The translations under genes were made by a program, and so were the position numbers. Shown one piece after another: positions 33,487-44,115 of a stretch of DNA of 62,000 nt; the stretch's first letter is position 1; each line of letters opens with the position of its first letter. A model generated the notes under the pieces. That model did no database searches, was not told where the DNA came from, and was given only the letters and a program-made list of their open reading frames with translations. Source of the stretch: Zygnema cylindricum (lineage: Eukaryota; Streptophyta; Zygnematophyceae; Zygnematales; Zygnemataceae). The stretch lies in NCBI GenBank assembly GCA_037447655.1, contig JBBHKE010003504.1, positions 1 through 62,000 on the forward strand. Reading direction: 5' to 3'.

Positions 33487-35268
33487 CTGCGTTTCGTTCG
33501 GCGCGCGTGAGTTTTAGTCCTAAGGCGAAGTTCCAACTTGATTTGTCAGCGCGTCAAAATTGATTGCGTCGAGATTCGTCGCCGCGGAGAGCTTGTCACG
33601 TGAAGCGGCTGCTGTATTGTCGGTCACAACGATTTGCGCGGATTTTGCGACCGGTTCCACGATCGAAGATTTTTCCAATTTGTCAAAATTTGTAAAAACC
33701 AGGTTTTCTGATTCTGTCATTGTAGCCGTTGGATTGTTAGAAGGGGACAAAAAGGATTTAGAGAATCAACGGATGATGAATTCGCAAAAAAATCAATGGT
33801 TAGGCGTGATAGGGAGATTTGTTACAAGGCGGCGAATAACGGGATCATTGTTAAAGATGACGTCACGTGAAATGATAATACGATGCGTTTTAAGACAGTA
33901 TATGCAGTACGCTTTTGAGTGGGGAGCGTATCCTACAAATATTCCTTTAATGGCCTTTGCACCCTTTTTTCCATTAGTATTTGTAAGATTTTTGTAATAG
34001 GTTTCACTTCAAAAAATGCGGAAGTGAGACACATCTGGCTTTTTTTTATGCCATGCCTCAAAAAGGGTTTAATTTTTGAGAGCCGATGTGGGTGACCTAT
34101 TACGAACATAACAAGGCGTTAGTAGCGCTTCGGCCCAAAAAAATTGAGGCAAAGAGGCAAAATGCATCATGGATCGAGCCATATCGCCAAGGGTTCGATT
34201 GAGTCTTTCGGCATCCCCATTTTGTTCAGGTGTATGTGGAGCAGTTAATTCATGAATTATGCCACATGATGCTAAGAATTCAAAAAAATTATACGACATA
34301 TATTCCTTCCCGTTATCGCTTTTTAACATTTTTATACGGGAGGAGAATTGATTTTCGACGAGGGACTTAAAATGCTTGAAATGAGTAAAAGCTTCAGACT
34401 TATTTTTCATGAGATATACATGAGTGAATCGTGAATAATCATCGATAAAGGTAATGAAATACACAAAACCACTCAAACTCGGTATTCTCATTGGTCCACA
34501 TACATCACTAGAAATAATATCAAGAGGAGAATTTGATTCAGAATAGCTTTTTGGAAAAGGTAATCGAGGCATCTTTCCAAAAATACATCCATTGCAAAAA
34601 TCTAAATTTTTAGCATCAAAAGGATCTAAGCCTGAAACAAGGCCTTTACTAAGAGATGCTAAACTTTGTCTATTTAAATGGCCATATCGTAAATGCCATT
34701 TATGAAAACAAGAGGAGGAAGAAGAAGTTGCCACATTTGCATGCGCTAAATCTCTAAAAGATTTTAAAACATAGAGATTACCACATTTAATCCCTTTTCC
34801 AAGGGAAGAGTGGTTTGACGAGAAAAAATTTACTTCGTTTTCCGAAATGACTCCAAAACTACCATTTCGCAGCGCCGTACCCACGGAGAAAAGGTTTTTT
34901 TTGAGTTCGGGTACATAATAAACATTTTCCAGAATGAGTGGTTCGGAGCTATTCGGATTTATGGCCACCTGTCCAACCATAGTAGATGTAAGGACAAAAT
35001 TATTTCCAAGTAAAATGCGTAAAGGAACAGGAAGCATTACAAGATTCGTCATGATAGATTTCGTACATGACATGTGATGCGACGCACCCGAATCTATCGA
35101 CCAATCAGAGTTATTACTTGATGCATTAAATGCGTACCCATAGTCCATTGGAGGAATAGCAGCAGGTACGGAATTGGTGTGGTTGTTAGGTGGCGCTTCT
35201 TGATTTACTACGTCAGATTGAAGAAGTGGTGGAGGTACGTTCGGCGTGCATTGAAAATAAGGTGTCAC
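33487..35268 (-). pseudogene. CopD protease, integrase and linker
   Basis: The frame 34069-35268 (399 codons) has the protease motif SIDSGASHHMSC with intact DSG, then the zinc region WHLRYGHLN...CNGC, and the core DVCGP / LKSDNGKEY / QNGDAERLNR, giving D, D and E. The frame ends at RSPTSALKN. The C-terminal GIFVGYAPHSKAYCIY lies in another frame around 33900. The serine/threonine-rich linker 33520-33750 connects to RT. Confidence 0.87.
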
Positions 35269-35439
35269 ATTGTACCACGGGGAAAGAAGACCGTAAGGAC
35301 CATACGAGGGAGTTATGAATATTGTAGTCGCGTGTCCAACAGGATTGTACGCGATAGGCGGATTGTGTGGTGGTCTTGGATTTGGAGCGTTGTTTTTGTT
35401 TTGGTCGCCGCCGCCTGACGCACGTTCACGTTTTCGGGC

Positions 35440-36209
35440 GAGGATTGGACACGCGTCAATTAAGTGATCTTTTTCTTTGCAGTATCTGCAAAATATACAA
35501 GATCCTGCAGCATCTGAAATTTTTTTTTTTTAGCAAAAGTAGTTAGTGCCGTAGCGTCAAATGGCATCACATGTTTTTTTTATTTTTGTCTGCTTTCTTC
35601 ATAAACAAGTTGATTGGTTAGATCACGTAGCGTGACATTTGTAAGATTTTTGTCAGCTGTACCAACAAAAGATTCAAAACTAGGTGCTAATTCTGCCAAA
35701 ATCACGCTAATGAGATCTTCATGAGTAACAGAATAATTAATGCACTTCAAACGACCAGCGTATGATTGTACTTTTTGTATAAAAGACATCATATCTTCGG
35801 ACTTGTCCTTTTCAAGAAGAATGAATTCGCGTCGAATGGGCCAAACGATGTGGCCACGTGTCAGTTTCATACGAGGCGCATAAAAGTCGACACACTTCAT
35901 TTGCGGTTGTGGCACTTCCTACAAGATTCGCAATTGTACCATCCAACGACAAAATGAGACAAGACAAAGCAATGGAGTCCTTTTCTTTCCACGCAATGAT
36001 TGCAATCTGGGCGGCCGCAAAATCATCGTCATCCTCGTCTGGCAAAACTGACTGATGACATCTCCTATGACGTGGCCCTATAATTTTTCAACACTAAATA
36101 AATGTTGGATGAGAAATTTCCAAGTGTAAAAATCCTGACCATTAAATTTATGTACCAAGTTTGACACGGTCGAAGCCGCGGGCCCATAACCTAATAAATA
36201 AGCGGCCAT
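35440..36209 (-). pseudogene. CopD Gag, start codon in the 5' LTR
   Basis: ATG at 36209 lies in the LTR, 18 bases (six codons: M-A-A-Y-L-L) before its end. The frame then runs through the primer site as G-Y-G-P and into KFNGQDFYTWKFLIQHLFSV, a typical Gag start. A stop (TAG) follows EKL, then a frameshift near 36050 into DDDDFAAAQIAIIAWKEK. The rest is at 35580-35915 (FILLEKDKSEDMMSFIQKVQ, LRDLTNQLVYEESR). A knuckle CRYCKEKDHLIDAC is at 35449-35490 in yet another frame. Confidence 0.8.
36180..36191 (-). other. CopD half-tRNA-Met primer-binding site
   Basis: GGTTATGGGCCC on the minus strand, immediately after the LTR end TTTATTA; identical to the site of Drosophila copia. Confidence 0.9.
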
Positions 36210-37113
36210 AACAAAGGAAATTATTTAAAGGTATAGAACAAAAACAAAGGTACTGCAATTCTCTAGGCTCCATTGCCCACAGAATTGCATATCCAACAAA
36301 AGCTAATCTAGATAGTGCCGACCCCAAGTTGATATAAACCCAAATGAATGATCCTTTGACAATCAGAACCCCAATACACCTTCACCCCTGTGAAGAGAAG
36401 ACCTTTTGTGTGCTCAGTTCCACCACAGAATGTAAAGCTTGAATATGTGTTTTGGACAATATTCCTCATTTTTACTTTCGCACTGAATAAGTGCCACCCT
36501 GGCACGGAAAGACTCTGATTAACTACACCCCTGTGTAGCTTGAACTGCCCTGAGTACGCAGCAAAAGAATCAGTGAATTTGCTCACCCGAGCATTAAGTT
36601 ATGGCTGGTCAAATATAACCTTTATAGTTACAAGCTCTCTTACAGAGATGGTACCTAAATATCACTAAGTCTTGGTTTGCCTAATCACGACTACTTACTA
36701 CAAAACCCTAGTCCAATAAGAACACTATATAGTACAAGAAGGTACAATGGGAGATGTACTTATTGTACGGCCATTGTAGGACGTGGTCTACAAGGTGACA
36801 CATGTCAAATCAAGAGCCATGGTTCCTACTCCCATCTTCTCCGGTATGAAATAATGTGACGCCACGTGGCACCGCGTGATGCTATCTCTGAATGCCGCCA
36901 AAAGCTCACTTTGCGTGGCGGCTACAATGCCGGCCGTTCGATCAAAACATATTTTACACGGTTCAGATTCGCGTAGATGCATGAATTGTTCCTCTTCGTT
37001 AGTCAAGTGTTAATTAGCTGTCACGTTAATGTTTATTAATTTTTGAAACCCGTGACGTTTTGTTATTGCCTTATTGGATAAGATATACCACTACAAACAT
37101 TTCCCTGGACCTT

Positions 37114-37141
37114 GGTTCAAATCTTGTCTAGAGCAGCTTTT
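37114..37141 (+). other. Second B-box-like site and T-run in Solo3
   Basis: GGTTCAAATCT (37114-37124) is close to the tRNA B box, followed by TTTT at 37138-37141. It corresponds in position to the B-box-like site of Solo1. No clear A box is seen. Confidence 0.35.
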
Positions 37142-37221
37142 GGTTATTTGTTAGTTGTTTAGAATTCTCCACTTGTAAATTTATAATTACCTATTGTACC
37201 CTACGCATTTCATTGTTGACT

Positions 37222-37300
37222 CTAAGCTATAGGCTAAAGCTAACGGCTATTAAAGATGGTAGGTACCAGGATCAAATCCTGATTCTGGGAGCCCTCTTTT
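37222..37300 (+). ncRNA. tRNA-like Pol III module in Solo3, antisense to the LTR
   Basis: ATAGGCTAAAGCTAACGGC (about 37230-37248) resembles the A box and D loop. 28 bases later GGATCAAATCC (37269-37279) sits in the perfect 4-bp hairpin CAGG-ATCAAAT-CCTG. TTTT follows at 37297-37300. The module aligns with those of Solo2, CopG and CopH. Expression is inferred only. Confidence 0.5.
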
Positions 37301-37694
37301 GGTACAAACTACGAATTAGCTTATCCTCTTTAGACAGCCATGGCTCTAGCTCTCTCTCTAGTCTTCGGTGACTGCAACAAGTATGGGGACTGGAGAGAGT
37401 TGAGCAAGAAGCAGGCTGCCTTTGCTGACTTACTCTATTTATTTTTCCAATACATACTAGAAAATACTTAAATTTGAATAGGTACAAAGTAAAAGAAATA
37501 GAAGGACAGCAAAGACAAAAAAGAATGTCGTGAACTTAAGTTCAAAATGTTAAAAGAATTCAATAATAGATATTGTGAGACGCTTGAGTTTTATAGATGA
37601 ACTCAAGCGTGTACGACGCACTATACTAAGTGGAGGTAAAACTAAGGAAGGTACAACTAATTTAGGTACATCTAATAAGCGGAACTATGACTAA

Positions 37695-38381
37695 TCAATC
37701 TTGCTGATCACACATTTTATTAAGCATACCATTTTCCATAAATTCGAGCAAAGATTTTATCCCCCTTATCTCTTTTCCATCCACATTGAATCCGATTTCC
37801 CTCTTGCAATTCAAAAAACCAGCCCCATCTCCAATCTTCAACACACACCTAGATGCTAACCCTTTTACAAGCACACCTTCATAAATGGCATCACTCCCAT
37901 TAGTGATGTCAAAGCCATTACCCCCCAAATTTATCCTTAAATCAAGAGTCCCCACTAAGTTTCTCATAAAATCTACACCTTCCGAACTCATATATTTATC
38001 CATGATACTCACCCCATTTTCTGAACTTTCCTCACTCTCTCCCATGGAATTCTTTCCACTATCACTTTCTACAATGATTCCCAAAGAGTATTTCTCCTCC
38101 CCTAAACTTTTCATTAAATATTTCTTTTCTCCCCTATCCTTTAAAATCCCCTCTAGTTTTACTTCTCCCCTTTCCTCCAAATCCGTTGAAGTCTCCCTTT
38201 CTAACGAGTTTTCTGTTTCCAAAGTATCTATAGAATTATCCTCATTGTTTTTATTTCCCTCAAGTACCTCCATTCCCTTTACTTCCCTTATGCCTCTAAA
38301 AGCACATCGTTGCTTTCGTGTAATTTCTGTGTACTTCTCTCTCTTCTCCATTCTACAATTATGTGTCCTCCATTGAACCAC
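37695..38381 (-). CDS. Unrecognised 228-codon open frame between two LTRs
   Basis: The minus-strand frame begins in the end of the CopE 3' LTR; the first plausible internal ATG is near 38351 (MEKREKYTEI). It is open for about 650 bases, rich in E, K, G and S. A stretch of more normal complexity is near the C-terminus: DLRINLGGNGFDITNGSD and GLASRCVLKIGDGAGFLN. The stop TGA falls exactly at the junction with the truncated CopD LTR. No retroelement motif is visible and I cannot name a family. It may be captured host sequence or part of an element lost to later insertions. The opposite-strand frame (37885-38376) is hydrophobic and serine-rich and looks like its shadow. Confidence 0.3.
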   Translation of the reverse strand: MVQWRTHNCRMEKREKYTEITRKQRCAFRGIREVKGMEVLEGNKNNEDNSIDTLETENSLERETSTDLEERGEVKLEGILKDRGEKKYLMKSLGEEKYSLGIIVESDSGKNSMGESEESSENGVSIMDKYMSSEGVDFMRNLVGTLDLRINLGGNGFDITNGSDAIYEGVLVKGLASRCVLKIGDGAGFLNCKREIGFNVDGKEIRGIKSLLEFMENGMLNKMCDQQD

Positions 38382-39141
38382 AGAATACAGAAAGCCTCTA
38401 GATAGTATTTAACTAACCCACTTCAAGCCACAACCACTGCTTTCCAAGAAGGGAAAATGATAGTTTGACTGCACCCTTATGTAGCCTGGACTCCCTTGAG
38501 TTCGTAGCAAAAAGAATCATTGAAACGGCCAACCAGCCGATAAGTTATGAGGCAGCAAAAATGCCAATTTGTACAAACTCTCAAAGAGAGAGGTGACTAC
38601 CTACCAAAATTTTCTAAGTCTTGATTCCCTCTAGTAACTTCTATCTACTGAAGTACGGACCAATCAAATTACTGTACCGTACCAAAAAGTACTACTGCCG
38701 GTGTACCTTTTGTACGGCCCATGTACGACAAGGCTATTAGGCGGACGCGTGTCTGCTTTTCACTCGTCCGTACATTCCTTGGAATTCCTATGACCAAATG
38801 GCATCTCTCCACGTGGCTCCGGGTCATACCACGTCACAAAACGCCAAAGCGACCACTCCGAGATTTCGGCCATGATGTGCGCCGTTGGATTTGCAGCGAG
38901 ACGCAATCTTAGCCGTTATAAATACTTGCGCGATATTTGTTTCGTTGTCAAAACAAAATGCGTGGTATTAGTTTTGAAAAAAGTGTCGTACGCCGTACTT
39001 TCATAAAACTGTATCTATGTAAGCCGTATACAGTTTTTGGCTAGATAGAGGAGGTGGAGGCAGGCTGTCCGACCTTTTTCTTTTCTTTTACACTAACCTA
39101 TTAAACCTAGAAAATACTCTAGAAATCTATTATTTTCCACA
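38354..39141 (-). repeat. CopE 3' LTR lacking the tRNA-like module
   Basis: 788 bp, bounded above by the polypurine tract (AATAAGGGGAG, minus strand). On the minus strand it starts TGTGGAAAATAATAG and ends ACATAATTGTA. Against Solo2 and the CopE 5' LTR it lacks about 250 bp just after GTATACAGTTTTT, including the tRNA-like module and half of the stem-loop. GTAC cluster and CCACGTGG motif are retained. Confidence 0.9.
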
Positions 39142-39154
39142 CTCCCCTTATTTT

Positions 39155-40740
39155 CTAGTCTAATTTTAATTTTTCTTTCAACCTGCATTTTTCCCGACAA
39201 TATTTTAATTTAGGAGAGGGCACAGGTTTGTTCATCATGTCAGCCACCATTTCTTCATCAAGTCTATACACAAGATTTAAAATTTTATTTTCAACTTTTT
39301 CTCTTACGAAGCTTAATCTTATGTCCATATGTTTTGCTTTAAAATGGTGTTTTGGATTGGCTGCAATTGCGATTGCAGCTTGATTATTCCAAAAGATTTC
39401 ATGCACTCCCTCCTTCATATATCCCATCTCTTGCAACAATGACTTCACCCACATTAGTTCATTTACAGCAGAACATGACGACATATACTCGGCCTCCATA
39501 GTAGACTGAGCAACCACCTTTTGTTGCTTACCGCTCCAACAGCAAGCACCTTCCCCCACATACAAAACATATCCAGAATTGCATCTTCTCATAGGTGCAT
39601 CCCCATAACTGGCATCACTCCAAGTGGTGATATCAATGTGCTCCCCTCCCAAATGCAACCATAATTCTCTGGTTCCAACCAGATATCTCATGACTCTCTT
39701 AGCTGCCTCCCAGTCTCTCTTTCAAGGATCATTAAGACTCCTACTGAGTACTCCAACTGTTGCCGCTATGTCTGGCCTGGTACAGTTCATAAAGTAGATC
39801 AAACTTCCTATGACCTGGCTATAAGGGATAGATTTCATAAACTCTCTCTCCTCTAGACTCATCTCATCGTCTAAGATCATCACTCCTCTTTGTACACTCC
39901 CATCACTTATTTTTCTCAAGTCCATGGGAGTGGTACAACTGATAGCATTTTCCATCTGGAATTTCTCAAGCATATTACCTATAACTTCTTTTTGAGTAAG
40001 TCTGATAATCTTCTTCCCCCTATCTCTCTCCATTTGGATCCCCAAAATATATTTTGCCTCCCTTAAATCCTCCATATCAAATCTGCCCCTAAGATCTTTC
40101 TTCAGCCCATTGATCTTCTTCAAAGACTCACTCAACACAAGCAAATCATCCACATAAATTGCAATAAAAATGACACCATTCTCATCTTCAAACATATAGA
40201 TAGAATAATCAGAGCTGATCTAGATATATCCCAGATCGGTGAGAAACTCATTTAGTTACTTATTCCACTGTCGGGGAGCCTGTTTCAGTCCATATAAGGA
40301 TTTTATGAGCCTGCAGACTTTGCTCTCTTCTCCTTCTTCCACGAACCCCTCGAGTTGCCTCTTGAAAATGTCTTCCTCTAACTCACTATTAAGAAAAGTT
40401 GTCTTAATGTCCATTTGGTGGATTTCCATGTCTTTTGTTGCTTTCAAATTAAGGAAATCCTTACTGAGGGGAACCGAACAAGGGGAGCAAAGATCTCCTC
40501 ATAGTCAATCCTCTCGTTTTGAGTGAACCCCTTCGCTACCAATGGAGCCTTATATTTCTCAATGGTATTTTTTGGGTTCAGTTTTAGTTTAAATATCCAT
40601 TTACACCCAATAGGTTTTCTATTTGGAGGACAATCCGCTTATTCCCAAGTATTTGCTTCCATGATAGAAGCCATCTCATCATTTATGGCTCTTATCCATC
40701 TTTCTTTCTCTGGAATATTCACTGCCTCTGAGTAAGACAG
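39155..40740 (-). pseudogene. CopE reverse transcriptase and RNase H
   Basis: From 40740 downward: start of RT with NSPEKERW-type and NTWE/KPIGCKWIFKLKLNP phrases in damaged frames, [32 protein letters not shown] (40256-40447), a stop before MFEDENGVIFIAIYVDDLLV (catalytic YVDD near 40148-40160), and RGKKIIRLTQKEVIGNMLEK. The RNase H frame 39155-39691 has WSDASYGDAPMRRC, QSTMEAEYMSSCSAV, HHFKAKHMDIRLSFVREKVE and MVADMMNKPVPSP. Confidence 0.9.
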
Positions 40741-40745
40741 AGGCT

Positions 40746-41748
40746 TGTTGAAATTAGTAGTTTTATTTGGTATTTTCTAGGTTTGAATTTAGTACAAATA
40801 AGAAAAAGACGGACAGCCTGCCTCCGCCTCCTCTCTCTTCCCACCATACTTCTCGTAGTCACTAAGGGATAGAGAGGGTGGCTGAGCCATGGCTTTCCTA
40901 GCTGAAGCAGGCAGGGCTAAAGAGTGACTTATGTCACTCTCAACAAAAGGTTGAGTCCGGCAGGACTCGAACCTCTGACCGGCAGAGCACGGCTTAACCG
41001 TTATCTCTAACCAGTCGGTCGTAGGAGTCCGTTGAGATACATTAGGTTTGATTATTATTTATACAATGTTACGTGTATGAATTCAATTAACAGAATTACG
41101 AACGGACGAACATGGAACCAAGTATTATATAGTGCGAACATTATCTCGCACGAAAACAAATGAATCGGACATTTGTTTTGACGGCGGATATTTAATATTG
41201 AATCAGATCCGACGACGTATACAATGCCGCGATCGCGGAATGGTCACTTTTGGCGTTTATGGACGTGGCGTGACGTGGCACCACGCGGAGGGATGACATT
41301 TGGTCGCAGGAATTCTGGCGAACATAAGGACAAGTGAAAAGTGGACACGCGTCCACTTAATGGCCTTGGCGTACATGGGCCGTACAGAAAGTACATCAGC
41401 CATAATACTTTTCTGTACCCTACAATGATGTGATTGGTTCGTTTTTCAATAGATAGGGGTTGTGAGAGGGATTTAGGACTTAGAGAATATTGGTAGATAT
41501 GAACCTCTCTCCGTTTGAGAGTTTGTATAAACTTGGCATTTTTGCTGACTCATAACTTATCGGTTCGTTGGCCTTTTTCAGTGATTCTTTTTTCTACGGA
41601 CTCAAGGGAGTCTAAGCTGCACAAGGGTGTGGTCAAATTGTCAGTGTGACTTTTTTTGGCAACAGTGGTTGTGGCTTGGAGTGGGTTAGTTAAATACTAT
41701 CTAGAGGTTTTCTGTATTATATAGTCCAATGGAGGACACATAATTGCA
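40746..41748 (+). repeat. CopF 5' LTR
   Basis: 1003 bp, TGTTGAAATTAG...ATAATTGCA. Order of recognisable parts: stem-loop block (about 40811-40900), near-palindrome AGAGTGACTTATGTCACTCT, antisense tRNA-like module (40945-41030), GACGTGGCGTGACGTGGC (41271-41288), GTGGACACGCGTCCAC (41351-41366), a GTAC cluster with CCAAT-type sequence (41370-41445), a TATAAA near 41526, and the conserved GATTCTTTTTTCTACGGACTC block. The Gag-start frame of its relatives is closed here by TAA. Confidence 0.93.
40945..41030 (-). ncRNA. tRNA-like Pol III module in CopF 5' LTR, antisense
   Basis: On the minus strand: CGACCGACTGGTTAGAGA (A-box/D-loop-like, GGTTAGAGA at 41012-41004), 30 bases, perfect B box GGTTCGAGTCC (40973-40963), then TTTT at 40948-40945. 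The 30-base spacing equals that of an intronless tRNA. Stems do not form a full cloverleaf. Confidence 0.55.
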
Positions 41749-41760
41749 GGTTATGGGCCC
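41749..41760 (+). other. CopF half-tRNA-Met primer-binding site
   Basis: GGTTATGGGCCC immediately after the LTR, as in Drosophila copia. Confidence 0.9.
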
Positions 41761-42925
41761 ACCCACTAGGGTGCCCACCTTCAATGGATCTGAGTTCATC
41801 TATTGGGAAGCCATGATGATGGGAGCTTTGTGTGAAAAACGATCGTGGGGTATCGTCTGTGGACAAGTGAAACATCAACCTTCACGAACTCCATCAAGAT
41901 TTGGAGGAGTAAGGTTTCCCATAGCAACGGCTGCCTCAATGGAGGAGGCACATGATGGAGACAGCAGTGTGTCCGAAAAAGGGATAGGGAAGGAGACACC
42001 CCTCACTTCTATTGCCACAGTACTGGGAGCGGCGCGTATGAAGACCACGGAGAACGATACTCAAATGTGGGAGGATGTAAACATGGTTGCCAAGAACTTT
42101 ATTCTCAAGCACCTCACTTAGGCTTGGGCCACTCCTCATCTTCACATTTACAAGGCCGAGGAGTAGTGGGTGAGTTTGGTGGAGATTTATAGAGCTGCAA
42201 CCATTCAAGAGCTCCAGTTGGATGAGCAAAAGCTAGTGAGTTACACTTACAAAGGAGGAAAGATGTTGGATGACTGTAATGATCTTTATTGTTTGTATAC
42301 GGATATGGAAAGTGCAGGATGGACAAGTACAATGAAAATGAAAGTTAACACTCTTATCATGATGTTACCAGATGAGTTCGAGAACATAGTGTATCGAGTA
42401 CAGGAAATGCCTAATAATTCATGGTAATGGAACACAGTGGTTAGGATGATACTTGTGCAGGAAAACACAATAGAGATTAGGAGAGGAGGAAAGAGCATTC
42501 AAGCTCTAGCAGCAGGAGGGGACCGATGGAGGAAGGTCTTGAAGAAACAGTACAAAGGGGAAAGAGATCATCTTCGAGGACCGAGGCCCCCAAAGGGTCT
42601 TTGTCATTTTTGCAAAATGTCGGGACACTTTATCGCAGATTGTGTCAAGCTGTCGGAGCTGAGGCGTCAAGAGAACCGTGGAGGGGGTTCTTCCGGAGGG
42701 AAGAAAAAGGCAGTTGGTGCTACAAAGGTGACAGGAGAAACTGAGGATGAGTCCTTTGGGAGGATGGGGAGCTTCTTCTTGACGAGAGTCTGGAAGAGAA
42801 GGAGATCCCTCGGAGACAAATGTGTGCCCTTGGAGCAATTCGGGAAGCTCCACAGAAAGGATGGATTATCGACTCAGGTGCATCCATGCATATGTGTCGG
42901 GATAAAGAACTCTTCACTAAGCTAA
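41749..42925 (+). pseudogene. CopF Gag and protease region
   Basis: Reads V-M-G-P-P from the primer site, then PTFNGSEFIYWEAMMMGALC. Stops at 42119 (after LKHLT), 42165 and 42425 (after NSW). The frame 42437-42925 has the knuckle CHFCKMSGHFIADC near 42601-42642. Relative to CopH one base is missing near 42750, so the acidic tail and the protease motif (IDSGASMHMC codons near 42862-42891) are read in the wrong frame. Confidence 0.88.
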
Positions 42926-44085
42926 GCAAAATCCCTACTGTAGTGATAGAGTAAAGGGATGGGAGAGTAGTTACTACAGATCTAGTGGGATCAGTGGATC
43001 TGAAAGTCTTAGTGGAGGGTAAGACTTCTATACTTACATTCTCAGATGTACTCTACATTCCACAGCTGAGTAAAAATCTTGTCTCTACGTATATGTTAGA
43101 TGACAAAGAATTTGATACCTTCACTCGAAATGGAGTCTTTACAGCTAAATATGGGGATGAAGTTTACTTCATAGCAGATAAGGGTAGCCAAGGAATGTTT
43201 AGGTTTAACCTGAGTAATGAAAAGAAGAATGCTTACAATGTTGGTGTCTCTAAGTTGATGATTTGGCATAAGCGGTTGGGGCATGTGCATTTTGATAGGT
43301 TGAGGGAAATGAAAAAGCTTGGGGTAGTAGAAGGCATTCAGTTTGGGGATAATGAAATGATGGATGATTGTAGTGGTTGTGCTCAAGGTAAGGCTCATAG
43401 ACTTCCTTTTCCCAAAGCCGCCACATATAGAGGTGAAAAAGTGTTAGACTTGGTCCACACAGATATTTGGGTACCTGCAACAGTACCATCGGTTAGAGGA
43501 AAGAGGTTTATGATGATAATAACCGATGACAAGTCTAGGTACTTTAGAGTCTACTTTCTGAAAACAAAGTCTGTAGCATCATCTTACTTCAAAGAATATA
43601 AAGCCTGGAGTGAGAAGTTGCATGAAACCTCTATTAAGAAGATAAGGAGTGATAATGGGGGGGAATATACCTCTAACCACTTTGAGGAATATCTGAGAGA
43701 TGAGGGAGTACAGCACCAAAAAACTGTACCATATAACCCGGAAGAAAATGGGGAAGTTGAGAGGTTGAATCGAACACTAGGAGATAGTGTACGCAGTATG
43801 TTGGCCGAGAAGAAAATAGGAAAGAGATTTTGGGCAGAAGCAATGAATTGTGCCAACTTCATTAAGAATAGAGTCCTTACCTCAGCTGTAAAGGGAGAAA
43901 CACCTTATGAGAGATGGGTTGGAAGGAAACCAGATATCTCACACCTCAAAGTATTCAGTAGCCAAGTTTATAGTCTTGATACAGATAGGAAAAACTGGAA
44001 ACTAGATGCTAAGGGAAAACCTGGATATTTTGTGGGATATAATGAGGATGTTAAGGGATATAGAGTATATGACTTGGCAAATTAA
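42926..44085 (+). pseudogene. CopF integrase
   Basis: The open frame 42985-44085 (366 codons) covers the end of the protease region, the HHCC domain (WHKRLGHVHFDRL, CSGCAQGKAHRLPF) and the core with LVHTDIW, IRSDNGGEY and ENGEVERLNR, so D, D and E are present. The C-terminal ETPYERWVGRKPDISHLKVF and GYFVGYNEDVKGYRVYDLAN are followed by TAA at 44083. Confidence 0.9.
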
Positions 44086-44115
44086 GATATCATTCTGGTC
44101 AAACACTTAGTTGTC

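Larger units (their letters stand above)
36254..37480 (-). repeat. Solo3: solo LTR in the CopD LTR, TSD GGTAC
   Basis: 1227 bp bounded exactly by GGTAC (36249-36253 and 37481-37485). On the minus strand it starts TATTCAAATTTAAG and ends CTAGAGAATTGCA, with the Gag-start frame ATG GAG CCT AGA GAA TTG CA at the end. The first dinucleotide is TA. It contains GCCACGTGGC (36861-36870), GTAC repeats near 36735-36780, the antisense tRNA-like module, a second B-box-like site, and the conserved stem-loop with AGCCATGGCT (37340-37349). Confidence 0.93.
31183..37698 (-). mobile_element. CopD: Ty1/copia element, third lineage, 5' LTR truncated
   Basis: Minus-strand element: 3' LTR 31183-31657, pol and gag 31658-36209, half-tRNA-type primer site 36180-36191, 5' LTR from 36192 and split by Solo3 (36254-37480, TSD GGTAC). 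The 5' LTR stops at 37698; about 225 bp present in the 3' LTR are missing, replaced by unrelated sequence. Proteins differ from the CopE-H group (protease WSIDSGASHHMSC; RT YCLGISITRNRSKRLLQMS). Confidence 0.92.
36192..37698 (-). repeat. CopD 5' LTR, split by Solo3 and truncated
   Basis: LTR sequence at 36192-36253 and 37486-37698 matches the 3' LTR from its lower end through CTAATCAA; the remaining ~225 bp are absent. The conserved hairpin is at 37580-37610. Solo3 separates the two parts with a GGTAC duplication. Confidence 0.88.

Noticed and set aside
37885-38376. 163-codon plus-strand frame as a gene
   Set aside because: It is antisense to the 228-codon frame, serine/leucine/proline-rich, and has no recognisable motif; likely a shadow.
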